A DNA stretch of 22,531 nucleotides. It comes from Bradyrhizobium sp. GTDB taxonomy: Bacteria > Pseudomonadota > Alphaproteobacteria > Rhizobiales > Xanthobacteraceae. Location of the stretch: positions 1 to 22,531 of the forward strand of contig JAQGKJ010000372.1 in assembly GCA_028290165.1 (NCBI GenBank), given 5' to 3'. Numbering within the stretch: position 1 is the first letter of the stretch; each line of letters starts with the position of its first letter. Shown in pieces: positions 1 to 7,288 of this stretch. The position numbers and the translations under genes are program-made. The notes under the pieces are model-generated. The model did not search any database. It was not told the DNA's origin and worked only from the letters and a program-made list of their open reading frames with translations.

Positions 1-999
1 GCTGGTTCGATACGGGAAATCAGTGCCGAACACGATCTGCGAGACCGGAATGATGGCTGAGAGCGCCGACATCGCTGCCTTGTTCGAGGTCTGCGCGGTG
101 TCGTAGTAGAAGCGCTTCAGTTCGGCCAGCGTCCCCTCCGGCACCGTCGGCTTTGCGCTCGGCTCCAGCAGCGGGTTGCGCACAAAACGCTCGATCAGGA
201 ATGGCATGGTGCCGCCGGCATGCGAGAAGATCCAGCGGATGTCGCGAAATTTCTGCGCGTTGCCGCTGAAGATGATGTCGGCGATGGTCCGCGTCGTGTC
301 GGTGCCGAACTCGATCATCACCGGCGGCTCCGTCTTGACCAGGTTGACGCAGCAATTGGCCATGGTCGGATGTGTGTAGACCAGCGCCTTGCGCCGATTG
401 AGTTCTTCCATGACAGGCAGAAACGAGGGGTCGCCCAGCCATTTATCGCCGTAGCTCGTCATCAGGCCAATGCCGTCGGCCTTGAGCGTATCCAGCGCAT
501 AGGCGATCTCGTGCAGGCTTCCGTCGGTGTCCGTCAACGGAATCACCGCAAAGCTTCCGTAGCGGCCGGGATGATCCGCCACCAGCCTGGCGCCATAGTC
601 GTTGCACTCGCGCGCGAGCTTGCGCGCAGCCTCTCCGGAGGTGAATTTAACGGCCGGCGTGGTCACCGACAGCATCGCGACCGCAACGCCCGCTTTGTCC
701 ATATCCGCCAGCGATTTCTCCGGCGTCCAGTTCTTCATCGGGGGATCGCCCAAATTGTTCGCATTCATTGCGGCGATGTAGGTCGGCGGCGACACATGGT
801 GGTGGACATCGATGCGGTAAGGTTTTGGCACGTCAGCCGTCTGTGCGGCCGCGCGCTGCGATTTGCCCAGACCGACGGTCGCCATCGCCGCGGCGCCGGC
901 GATGAAATTGCGCCGGTTCAGCGCCGCGCCCGACAGCGACAGCGTGCTGCCGTCGCAACATGCACATCCCCGATACGACCAGCGGTGTTCGTTTTTCAT
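1..999 (-). CDS. Tat-exported amidohydrolase (ACMSD-like, amidohydrolase 2 family), 3' end cut by window
   Basis: Metal-dependent hydrolase of the amidohydrolase-2/ACMSD group, which hydrolyses or decarboxylates small, often aromatic-derived, acids. The frame is open for 333 codons from the ATG at 999 to the window edge, so the C-terminus is missing. Visible motifs are a twin-arginine signal (NRRNFIAG, residues 28-35), the metal-binding HHH at 66-68 (after RIDV), THP at 209-211, a SHAGG segment with H260, and GTDFP with D327. This is the expected order of metal and catalytic ligands. A good ribosome site (GGGAGA) lies 6-7 nt before the start. A CACC cysteine cluster (residues 12-15) precedes the Tat motif. 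The cyclase gene lies 49 bp upstream on the same strand, so the two are probably co-transcribed. The family is clear; the substrate is unknown. Confidence 0.9.
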   Translation of the reverse strand, partial: MKNEHRWSYRGCACCDGSTLSLSGAALNRRNFIAGAAAMATVGLGKSQRAAAQTADVPKPYRIDVHHHVSPPTYIAAMNANNLGDPPMKNWTPEKSLADMDKAGVAVAMLSVTTPAVKFTSGEAARKLARECNDYGARLVADHPGRYGSFAVIPLTDTDGSLHEIAYALDTLKADGIGLMTSYGDKWLGDPSFLPVMEELNRRKALVYTHPTMANCCVNLVKTEPPVMIEFGTDTTRTIADIIFSGNAQKFRDIRWIFSHAGGTMPFLIERFVRNPLLEPSAKPTVPEGTLAELKRFYYDTAQTSNKAAMSALSAIIPVSQIVFGTDFPYRTS

Positions 1000-1048
1000 A
1001 AGATTCTCCCTGTCAGTCTTTTTCTATTTAGCTCGGCGGGTGCGGGCT

Positions 1049-1825
1049 TCACTCGTCGAGAATGGCCACCGCCCGGGTCCAGCCCGCCGACGCCCGTTCG
1101 ATCTTGACCGGGAAGCATGACACGGTGAAGCCGGTCGACGGCAATTGCTCGAGGTTGTGCAATTTTTCGATGTGGCAATAGCCGATATGGCGTCCGGCCT
1201 TGTGGCCTTCCCAGATCAGGCTGGCGTCCCTGGTTTCCGCAAATTTCCTGGCGGTGTAGACGAACGGCGCATCCCAGCTCCAGCCGTCGATGCCGGTCAG
1301 CCGCACGCCGCGCTCGAGCAGATACATCGTCGCCTCATAGCCCATGCCGCAGCCGGAAATGACGTAATCCTGCCTGCCGTATTTGGCGCCGGCGCTGGTG
1401 TTGACCACGACGATCTCCAGCGGCGACAGCGTATGGCCGATGCGCTTGAGTTCGTTCTCGACATCTTTTGCGGTTGCGACATAGCCGTCCGGCAAATGCC
1501 GAAAATCCAGTTTCACGCCCGGCTGCAAACACCATTCCAGCGGCACCTCGTCGATGGTCCAGGCGCGCTCGCCGCGGTTCATGGTCGGATGATAATGGTA
1601 GGGCGCATCGAGATGAGTGCCGTTATGGGTCGATAGCTGGACCGTTTCCATCGCCCAGCCTTGCCCGTCAGGCAGATCTTCGGCCTTGAGGCCTTCGAAG
1701 AAACCCAGCATCCGCGGCAGGCTCTGCTGGTGATCGATGTACTGAATGACCGGATTGATGCCCGGCGGATCGGCCGGCACGTCGTTTTGCAGCGGCACCG
1801 AGATATCGATCAGTCGTCTGGCCAT
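1049..1825 (-). CDS. Cyclase family protein (kynurenine formamidase-like, PF04199)
   Basis: A 258-residue cytoplasmic metal-dependent hydrolase of the cyclase/kynurenine formamidase/isatin hydrolase family. The signature is at residues 67-75, HNGTHLDAP, where H67, H71 and D73 are the expected metal ligands. Further on, ISGCGMGYEATMYLLERG and GIDGWSWD match the family's second conserved half. It is longer than classic KynB (about 210 residues) but normal for the 'cyclase family protein' subgroup found in catabolic operons. The ATG at 1825 follows AGGGAAA at suitable spacing. It lies just downstream of a Bug-type remnant and upstream of an amidohydrolase, a combination common in aromatic or amide breakdown clusters. 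The family is sure; the substrate cannot be read from the sequence. Confidence 0.92.
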   Translation of the reverse strand: MARRLIDISVPLQNDVPADPPGINPVIQYIDHQQSLPRMLGFFEGLKAEDLPDGQGWAMETVQLSTHNGTHLDAPYHYHPTMNRGERAWTIDEVPLEWCLQPGVKLDFRHLPDGYVATAKDVENELKRIGHTLSPLEIVVVNTSAGAKYGRQDYVISGCGMGYEATMYLLERGVRLTGIDGWSWDAPFVYTARKFAETRDASLIWEGHKAGRHIGYCHIEKLHNLEQLPSTGFTVSCFPVKIERASAGWTRAVAILDE

Positions 1826-1860
1826 AGGCGTTTCCCTAGAAGGTTCTTGTTGCTCTTCAA

Positions 1861-2061
1861 TCAGACCGGCTTGATGAGATGGGTCGCGACGATGCGCGCC
1901 ATGATGTCGGCCGGGGCGAACGGCACGATGATCTTGATCGGACGCTCGGGATAGCCCGCCGCAATCGCCTGCTTCGGGCCAAGCGCGGGCGCGACCACCG
2001 CCAGGCCGGCCGCACGCAAAATGGCGCGGCGCGACGGATAGGCCGACTTTCTCCCCGGCAT
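1861..2061 (-). pseudogene. Truncated Bug/TctC-type periplasmic solute-binding protein remnant
   Basis: A 66-codon frame that starts like a tripartite tricarboxylate transporter substrate-binding protein (normally about 320 residues). It has a Tat-type signal (SRRAILRAAG, residues 10-19) and then the mature start YPERPIKIIVPFAP. Family members usually continue with a Gly/Thr-rich turn before DIMAR; here ADIMAR follows FAP directly, so several residues are missing. The frame stops after ATHLIKPV. No continuation appears in the remaining 35 bp before the cyclase start. A ribosome site (GGGAGA) is still present, so a short product could be made. I read it as a gene gutted by an internal deletion; a functional exported peptide is possible but unsupported. 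Confidence 0.75.
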
Positions 2062-2133
2062 GACGTCTTCTCCCCGATTGATATTGCCGGCAGCCTAAAA
2101 GACCGTCAGCTTTATCTCAAGGGACGTTCCTGC

Positions 2134-2151
2134 CGATGCCTTTGTGCATCG
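2134..2151 (-). terminator. Hairpin directly after the ugd stop codon, possible terminator
   Basis: The 6-bp inverted repeat CGATGC/GCATCG with a 6-nt loop begins one base after the ugd stop codon in the transcribed direction. It has no following U-tract, so it may be a weak or Rho-assisted transcript end, or a 3' stabilising stem. It would separate the exopolysaccharide operon from the Bug remnant downstream. Confidence 0.35.
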
Positions 2152-3477
2152 CTAATACGCCAGCGATTTGGGCCGCCCGACCCCGCAATAGTGAAATCCG
2201 GCCCGCATCACCTGCTCCGGCGAGTAGATATTGCGCAGGTCAACAATGACCGAGCTTGCCATGACCGAGGCCATCTCCTTCAGATCGAGCGCGCGAAACT
2301 GCTCCCATTCCGTCACGATCACAAGCGCGTGGGCGCCCCTCGCGCAAGCATAGGCATCCTTGCAGAAGGTGACGTTCTCGAGCACCTTTTTGGCCTGCGG
2401 CATGCCGACGGGATCGAATACGCGGACGCCTGCGCCCATATCCTGCAGCGCCGTGATCAGGGGAATCGACGGCGCGTCGCGCATGTCGTCGGTATTGGGC
2501 TTGAACGTGACGCCCAATACCGCGATCGTCTTTCCCCGCAAACTGCCATTGCCGCCGAAGGCATTGGCGACCTTGCGCGCCATCGCCCGCTTGCGCTGGT
2601 CGTTGACCGCGACAACGGTCTCGACGATCCGCAACGGGGTCTCGTTGTCCTGCCCGGTCTTGATCAGCGCCATCGTGTCCTTTGGAAAGCAGGAGCCGCC
2701 GAACCCCGGCCCGGCGTGCAGGAATTTCGAGCCGATGCGGTTGTCGAGACCTATGCCGCGTGCCACCTCCTGGACGTTGGCGCCTACTTTCTCGGCGAGA
2801 TCGGCGATCTCGTTGATAAAGGCGACCTTGGTCGCAAGAAAGGAATTGGCGGCGTATTTGATCAGCTCCGAAGTGCGGCGGTCCGTATAGAGAATCGGCG
2901 GCGCATTGAGGTGAAGCGGCCGATAGACCTCGGTGATGATGTTGCGCGCGCGGGGGTCGCTGGTTCCGATCACAATCCGGTCCGGATGCTTGAAGTCGCG
3001 GATCGCAGCGCCCTCGCGCAAGAATTCCGGATTCGACACCACGGCGACTTCGGCGTCCGGGTTCTCCTCCTGCATCAGCCGCTCGACTTCGTCGCTGGTC
3101 CCAACCGGAACCGTCGATTTGGTCACGACCACGGTGAATTTCGACAGTGCATTTGCGATTTCGCGCGCGGCCGCATAGACGTAGGACAGATCGGCATGTC
3201 CGTCGCCGCGACGTGACGGCGTCCCCACCGCGATGAAGACCACTTCCGCGTCGCCAACCGCCGATTTCATGTCGGTTCCGAACGCAAGGCGGCCCTGCTT
3301 CACATTGCTCGCCACGAGATCGTCGAGGCCAGGCTCGTAAATGGGGATTTTTCCGTCCCTCAACGCGGCGATCTTCGCCTCGTCGTTGTCAACGCAGATG
3401 ACATGATGGCCGAAATCGGAAAAGCACGCCCCCGACACCAGCCCGACATAGCCGGCGCCTATCATCGCAATACGCAT
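2152..3477 (-). CDS. ugd: UDP-glucose 6-dehydrogenase
   Basis: Cytoplasmic enzyme oxidising UDP-glucose to UDP-glucuronate with two NAD+, supplying uronic acid for the polymer. The 441-residue length is typical. The N-terminal Rossmann motif is GAGYVGL (7-13), IYEPGL is at 46-51, and VGTPS is at 84-88. The catalytic cysteine sits in GGSCFPKDT (C263). K207 and N211 of the central helix (ELIKYAANSFLA) match the family's conserved positions. The start ATG at 3477 is preceded by AGGG about 7 nt upstream. It is the last gene of the minus-strand exopolysaccharide unit, 74 bp after the methyltransferase. A GDP-mannose dehydrogenase is an alternative within the same superfamily, but the motif set fits the UDP-glucose enzyme better. 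No uronate 4-epimerase lies in the window. Confidence 0.93.
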   Translation of the reverse strand: MRIAMIGAGYVGLVSGACFSDFGHHVICVDNDEAKIAALRDGKIPIYEPGLDDLVASNVKQGRLAFGTDMKSAVGDAEVVFIAVGTPSRRGDGHADLSYVYAAAREIANALSKFTVVVTKSTVPVGTSDEVERLMQEENPDAEVAVVSNPEFLREGAAIRDFKHPDRIVIGTSDPRARNIITEVYRPLHLNAPPILYTDRRTSELIKYAANSFLATKVAFINEIADLAEKVGANVQEVARGIGLDNRIGSKFLHAGPGFGGSCFPKDTMALIKTGQDNETPLRIVETVVAVNDQRKRAMARKVANAFGGNGSLRGKTIAVLGVTFKPNTDDMRDAPSIPLITALQDMGAGVRVFDPVGMPQAKKVLENVTFCKDAYACARGAHALVIVTEWEQFRALDLKEMASVMASSVIVDLRNIYSPEQVMRAGFHYCGVGRPKSLAY

Positions 3478-3551
3478 TGACGACCCTGTCTTATGATTTG
3501 CTCAAAGAGGTGGTGAAGTTGATTTTCGTGCGCCTGCAAGTCCGGCGCCAG

Positions 3552-4340
3552 CTAGCTAAGGATCGACTCTCCGTCCAGATGCTGCGGGAAGAAGAAGAAA
3601 TTATTGACGTAAGACCGGCCGTTCTTGCGGCCGCCGTCGGGAAGCAGCGCATTGGCATCCTGCAAATCCTCAGGACTGAATTGTTCGACCGGGACCGCGC
3701 TGCCTTCCTTCAGGAAGAAGCCCCGGTAGGACCGCTTCTTGAAGAACTCGAAGATCGATCGCGTTGCCTGCACGCGATGCCGGTCTTCCGCTTCGACCAG
3801 GAATACGGGCTGGCTGTGTTCGAGCAACTCGACCGAACCGTTGAGCACGTTCAATTCGTGTCCTTCGACGTCGATCTTCACGAAGGCGACATCCTGATGG
3901 ACAATGGCGTCGAGCCGCGCGGTCGGCACGTTGACCGAAACCACCTGCTTGCTCGACAAGCCGAGCCTCGGCTCCAGCGAAGCGAGGCCATAGACCGGCT
4001 CCTGGTCGCCCTGCGGAATGAATAATTCGGCATTGCCGGTTTGATCGGACAATGCGATCTCGTGAATGCTGACATTCGATGGCGAGGTCCGCCGCAGCAG
4101 ATCGGCCATCTTGTGGGAGGGCTCGAACGCATAGACGCGCCGCGAAAGGCGCGCCAGCTTGCGGGTATAGAGGCCGCAATTCGCGCCGACATCGACGGTC
4201 ACCGCGCCCTCCGGCACGATCTTGTCGAGATACAACAACTCCGGGTCTGCCGATTTCGGATGATGCATGAGGTGCCAGTGCACCCAGATCGATGGAAACG
4301 TTTCCTTGAGCAGCTCTTTGGTTCGTTGCCTTGCACTCAT
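3552..4340 (-). CDS. FkbM family SAM-dependent methyltransferase
   Basis: A 262-residue O-methyltransferase, probably methylating a sugar hydroxyl of the exopolysaccharide or its lipid-linked precursor. The SAM-binding motif I is VDVGANCGLY (49-58), the acidic ribose-binding residue is in AFEPS (71-75), and the FkbM hallmark KIDVEGHE is at 155-162. I chose the ATG at 4340. An in-frame ATG at 4460 would add 40 residues (rich in Arg, Lys and Pro) that look unlike protein and would start 5 bp from the manC stop. The site before 4340 is weak (GAGAGA). It lies between manC and ugd on the same strand. FkbM enzymes are known to methylate sugars (for example the rhizobial NoeI type); the acceptor here is inferred from context only. 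Confidence 0.9.
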   Translation of the reverse strand: MSARQRTKELLKETFPSIWVHWHLMHHPKSADPELLYLDKIVPEGAVTVDVGANCGLYTRKLARLSRRVYAFEPSHKMADLLRRTSPSNVSIHEIALSDQTGNAELFIPQGDQEPVYGLASLEPRLGLSSKQVVSVNVPTARLDAIVHQDVAFVKIDVEGHELNVLNGSVELLEHSQPVFLVEAEDRHRVQATRSIFEFFKKRSYRGFFLKEGSAVPVEQFSPEDLQDANALLPDGGRKNGRSYVNNFFFFPQHLDGESILS

Positions 4341-4464
4341 CTTGGTCGTCTCTCTTCTTGGTTTATTGGTCTTTGATTTGCGCGTTAGCGGGAGTTGAAG
4401 ATGATTCGGCTTTTTTGGCGCGCCTTTGCGGCAGCATCGATAACTCCGAAGATGGTTCAAAAGT

Positions 4465-5901
4465 TCAGACCCGGTGATAGATATCCTGCATGCGCACGAT
4501 GTCGTCCTCGCCGAGATAGGCTCCCGACTGAACCTCGATCAGATTGAGCGGCACCTTGCCCGGATTTTCCAGGCGATGCATGCAGCCGAGCGGGACGAAG
4601 ATCGATTCGTTCTCGCGCAGCAGGATTTCCTCGTCGTCGCGCGTGACGATCGCGGTTCCGTTGACCACCACCCAATGCTCCGCGCGATGGAAGTGCTTCT
4701 GCAATGACAGCTTGGCGCCGGGATTGACGGTGATACGCTTGACCTGAAACCGGTCGCCGGCATGGATCGACTGGTAATAGCCCCACGGCCGGTGCACGCT
4801 GAGCGTCTGCGTCGCGGAACGATGGCCGTTGCTCTTGAGGCGCTCGACAAGTTTGCCGACGTCCTGATCGCGATCTCGAGTGGTCACGAGAACAACGTCC
4901 GGCGTCGCGGTGATGATGAGATCCTCGACGCCGAGGGCGGCAACCAGCGGGCCCTCGCCGCGCACGTAACAGCGCGAGGCGTCTTCCAGCACGACGTCGC
5001 CGACTGCCACGTTGCCGGATCGGTCCTTGTCGCCCATCGTCCACAGCGCCGACCAGCTTCCGATATCGCTCCAGTCGAACGACGCCTTGACCACCACCGC
5101 CTTGTCGGTCTTTTCCATGACGGCATAGTCGATCGATATCGACGGGCATTTTTCGAACGCGCTTTGCTCCAGGCGCAGGAAATCGAGATCGCGGGTCGCA
5201 CCCGCCAGGGACCCGCGGCATGCCGCCAGCACGTCGGGCGCGCGGATTCCGAGTTCTTCGATGAACGCCCGGGCGGGCAGCAGGAATATCCCGCTGTTCC
5301 AGAGATGCTCATTGCAGGCTAATAGCCGCTCCACCATCGGCAGATCGGGCTTTTCGAGAAAGCCTCTGACGTCGCGGACATTGTCGGAGGCAGTCTCGAA
5401 CCCATCGCCCATCCTGATGTAGCCGAATCGCGTTGCCGGTGCGGTCGGGCGCAGGCCGAACAAAACAAAACGGCCGTGCCGCGCCGCCGCCAGGCCGCTC
5501 GATATCGCGGCCCGGAATGCCGCGTGATTGCGCACCCAATGATCGACCGGCAGCACGAGGATCACGGCCTCCGGATCTGCCTCACTGGCAAGCAGCGCCG
5601 CAATGGCAACGGCTGGGGCGGTATTTCGTCCGAATGGCTCCAGCACGATGGTCGGGTCCGATATTCCCACCGCGCGCAACTGCTCGCCGATGACAAAGCG
5701 ATGCTCTGCATTGGCGATCACCATTGGATCGGCAAACAGGCCGGGGGCGGCGACACGCAACGCGGTCTGCTGCAGCAAGGTTTCGTCGTCGAGAAGGGAG
5801 AGCAGTTGCTTCGGGTAGGTTTCGCGCGAGAGCGGCCAGAGCCGCGAGCCTGTGCCGCCCGACAGCAAAACAGGAACTATCCGGCCGTGCGCCTGCATCA
5901 T
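4465..5901 (-). CDS. manC: Mannose-1-phosphate guanylyltransferase / mannose-6-phosphate isomerase (bifunctional)
   Basis: Makes GDP-mannose from mannose-1-phosphate and GTP; in bifunctional family members the C-terminal cupin also isomerises fructose-6-phosphate. The 478-residue length is standard. The nucleotidyltransferase signature GGTGSRLWPLSRETYPKQ spans 15-32, with EPFGRNTAPA at 88-97, FLEKPD at 181-186 and NSGIF at 202-206. The C-terminal cupin begins near HRPWGYY and contains the metal-ligand segment QKHFHRAEHW, then HRLENPG and VQSGAYLGEDDIVR. Two tandem ATG codons follow a GGGGGA ribosome site; the first is used here. It is the second gene of the minus-strand unit, 37 bp after the sugar transferase, and implies mannose (or a GDP-mannose-derived sugar) in the polymer. 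Confidence 0.95.
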   Translation of the reverse strand: MMQAHGRIVPVLLSGGTGSRLWPLSRETYPKQLLSLLDDETLLQQTALRVAAPGLFADPMVIANAEHRFVIGEQLRAVGISDPTIVLEPFGRNTAPAVAIAALLASEADPEAVILVLPVDHWVRNHAAFRAAISSGLAAARHGRFVLFGLRPTAPATRFGYIRMGDGFETASDNVRDVRGFLEKPDLPMVERLLACNEHLWNSGIFLLPARAFIEELGIRAPDVLAACRGSLAGATRDLDFLRLEQSAFEKCPSISIDYAVMEKTDKAVVVKASFDWSDIGSWSALWTMGDKDRSGNVAVGDVVLEDASRCYVRGEGPLVAALGVEDLIITATPDVVLVTTRDRDQDVGKLVERLKSNGHRSATQTLSVHRPWGYYQSIHAGDRFQVKRITVNPGAKLSLQKHFHRAEHWVVVNGTAIVTRDDEEILLRENESIFVPLGCMHRLENPGKVPLNLIEVQSGAYLGEDDIVRMQDIYHRV

Positions 5902-5938
5902 CTTGTCGTCCCCCGGATGAACTGATGTTTTGGCCGAG

Positions 5939-6691
5939 CTAGAAGCCGCTACCCGAAAGGAACTCCCTGCGGATCGTGCGCGCCAGGATCATGATGTCCA
6001 TGCGCAACGACCATTTCTCGATGTAGTCGAGATCGTAGTCGATCCGCGAGATGGCACGATTTGGCTCGATGGTACTGCCCCTGCAGCCGCTGACCTGCGC
6101 AAGGCCGGTGATTCCGGGCCGCGCGGTATGGCGCTGGAAGTAATAAGGCACGAGGTCCTCATAAGGCAGGTCCGCGGCCAGCATCCCCGGAACGTGCGGC
6201 CGGGGCCCGACCAGCGACATGTCGCCCTTGATGACGTTGATGAGCTGCGGAATTTCGTCGAGGCTGGTCTTGCGAAGGATCTTGCCGACCGGCGTGATCC
6301 GCGAATCGCCGCGCACCGTCTGCTTGACGCCGCGGGCATCACCGGCGTTCGTGCGCATGGTGCGGAATTTGTAGATCTTGAAGAACCGGTTCCGGTAGCC
6401 GTACCTGTACTGATAGAACAGCACCGGCCCCGTCGAGGTGACCTTGATTGCAATGGCCACCGCGATCAGGAGCGGCGCGAAGAACAGCAAGGCTGCGCCC
6501 GCAACCACGATATCGAACAGCCGCTTTCCGATGGAGGCGGAAGGTTCGCTTCGCGCGGCGCGGCGCGAGCGCCGGCTCCGATACGCGCTGCTGCCGGGAC
6601 ATTCGACGGGGCGCACCGATATGAAGCGCTGCTCCCGTCGGAGCGGCGTGACATTGTCGTGATTCGAACGGACCGCGATCGTAGTAGCCAT
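5939..6691 (-). CDS. Undecaprenyl-phosphate sugar-phosphate transferase (exopolysaccharide initiation, PF02397)
   Basis: A monotopic inner-membrane enzyme that starts the repeat unit by moving a sugar-1-phosphate from its nucleotide onto undecaprenyl phosphate. It has 250 residues: a basic N-terminal stretch (37-48), one membrane segment (about 59-83), then the conserved catalytic blocks KFRTM (108-112), TSLDEIPQL (142-150), VGPRP (161-165) and [13 protein letters not shown] (190-202). It lacks the extra N-terminal helices and CoA-binding-like domain of large WbaP/GumD proteins, so it resembles the short ExoY type. The ATG at 6691 has AAGG about 9 nt upstream; a more upstream ATG at 6823 would add 44 unconvincing residues. 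It is the first gene of the minus-strand unit. The initiating sugar (Glc or Gal) cannot be told. Confidence 0.92.
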   Translation of the reverse strand: MATTIAVRSNHDNVTPLRREQRFISVRPVECPGSSAYRSRRSRRAARSEPSASIGKRLFDIVVAGAALLFFAPLLIAVAIAIKVTSTGPVLFYQYRYGYRNRFFKIYKFRTMRTNAGDARGVKQTVRGDSRITPVGKILRKTSLDEIPQLINVIKGDMSLVGPRPHVPGMLAADLPYEDLVPYYFQRHTARPGITGLAQVSGCRGSTIEPNRAISRIDYDLDYIEKWSLRMDIMILARTIRREFLSGSGF

Positions 6692-6735
6692 TTGCTGTCG
6701 CCTTGTGTTGGAACCTGTGTAACGCCACGAAACCG

Positions 6736-6748
6736 AGCACGACGTGCT
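6736..6748. repeat. 13-bp palindrome in the leader of the sugar transferase operon
   Basis: AGCACG-A-CGTGCT, a 6-bp perfect dyad about a central base, lies 45 bp upstream of the sugar transferase start. A second dyad, AGGGC-AACA-GCCCT, lies at 6756-6769. They could be an operator pair or RNA stems in the 5' leader of the minus-strand transcript. Confidence 0.4.
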
Positions 6749-6861
6749 TAGCGCAAGGGCAACAGCCCTAACGCCACCGGCCAAGCGTTCGCAGATGCAA
6801 AAACCCCAGCTCGGCAAAAACACGCAGCGACACGCACGCGATTTGCGTAAACTAAAACTTT

Positions 6862-6885
6862 CCTAATTGTTTGAGCGAAATTAGG
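6862..6885. promoter_or_regulatory. Candidate operator, 7-bp inverted repeat with 10-bp spacer
   Basis: CCTAATT, 10 bp, AATTAGG: a perfect 7-bp inverted repeat in an AT-rich setting, 170 bp upstream of the sugar transferase start. The half-sites are centred 17 bp apart, more than one and a half helical turns, which suits a dimeric regulator. No regulator is assigned. Confidence 0.45.
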
Positions 6886-7058
6886 CAGCAAAACGAAAAT
6901 CGTGCGCGCGCGTTTGCAGTGCGCTCTTCAATTATTTGTGCGATGCGGAAAATCGTTTTTAACAAGAGGCGGTTAGTTGAGCTTGCTCGCTTAATGCGCT
7001 GCGCGCGACTCGATGCAGCCATGCAAAATCGCATTCATGGAACCGCTCGCAAATTGGG

Positions 7059-7095
7059 ATTCGATTTTCGAATCGAATGGGCGCAGCATTCGATT
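7059..7095. promoter_or_regulatory. Three alternating copies of ATTCGATT, overlapping dyads
   Basis: ATTCGATT at 7059-7066, its complement AATCGAAT at 7071-7078, and ATTCGATT again at 7088-7095. The first two form a perfect 8-bp stem with a TTCG loop. The second and third form a 9-bp inverted repeat (AATCGAATG/CATTCGATT, 7-bp spacer). The two stems exclude each other if transcribed. A tandem 9-bp repeat, ATTGATGCA twice, follows at 7093-7110. Confidence 0.5.
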
Positions 7096-7185
7096 GATGC
7101 AATTGATGCAGTTTGCACCATCGTTTTTGAGCAACTTTGTTCACTGAAAGCTAAATGACGACTCGTAGTCTGCGCGGCGAGAATC

Positions 7186-7212
7186 TTGACACGTCACGAG
7201 TTCGCCGATGAT
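7186..7212 (+). promoter_or_regulatory. Candidate sigma-70-type promoter for the plus-strand operon
   Basis: A perfect TTGACA (7186-7191) is followed 15 bp later by GATGAT (7207-7212), a 4-of-6 match to a -10 box. The spacing is short, so this is tentative. It would place the transcript start about 70 bp before the small membrane gene at 7289. Confidence 0.35.
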
Positions 7213-7276
7213 CGCGAAGCTTCAAAGAGCCGCAACAGCCGCAGCTAACGAGTCGCTTGTGTCGGAAACCTCTTCC

Positions 7277-7283
7277 AGGGAGG
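7277..7283 (+). promoter_or_regulatory. Ribosome binding site fixing the start of the 45-residue gene
   Basis: AGGGAGG with a 5-nt spacer to the ATG at 7289. The alternative in-frame ATG at 7208 has no such site and overlaps the candidate promoter, so the shorter gene is preferred. Confidence 0.65.
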
Positions 7284-7288
7284 CGTCC

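Larger units (their letters stand above)
6692..7288. promoter_or_regulatory. Divergent control region between the two exopolysaccharide operons
   Basis: About 600 bp without a credible gene. The middle (roughly 6840-7160) is clearly richer in A and T than the flanking genes. It holds at least five inverted repeats, listed separately, and a TTGACA element. Its position between divergently transcribed operons makes it the likely control hub of the locus. MucR/Ros-type zinc-finger regulators are known to act on AT-rich regions of rhizobial exopolysaccharide genes, but I see no site that identifies a particular regulator here. Confidence 0.6.

Noticed and set aside
1879..3216. Long plus-strand frame opposite ugd
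   Set aside because: Antisense shadow of a clear dehydrogenase gene in GC-rich DNA; its translation is Arg/His/Asp-rich with no motif.
3530..3548. GCGCC/GGCGC inverted repeat between the methyltransferase and ugd
   Set aside because: Only 5 bp, GC-only, with no T-tract; expected by chance in this base composition.
4341..4460. 40-residue N-terminal extension of the FkbM methyltransferase
   Set aside because: Basic, Pro-rich and unlike the family; the ATG at 4340 gives a normal-length enzyme.
6871..7158. Possible 95-residue gene in the AT-rich control region
   Set aside because: TTG start without a ribosome site, runs through the dyad repeats, and shows no recognisable domain. Regulatory DNA explains the region better.
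7208..7288. 27-residue extension of the small membrane protein
   Set aside because: The upstream ATG has no ribosome site and lies on the candidate promoter; AGGGAGG points to 7289.
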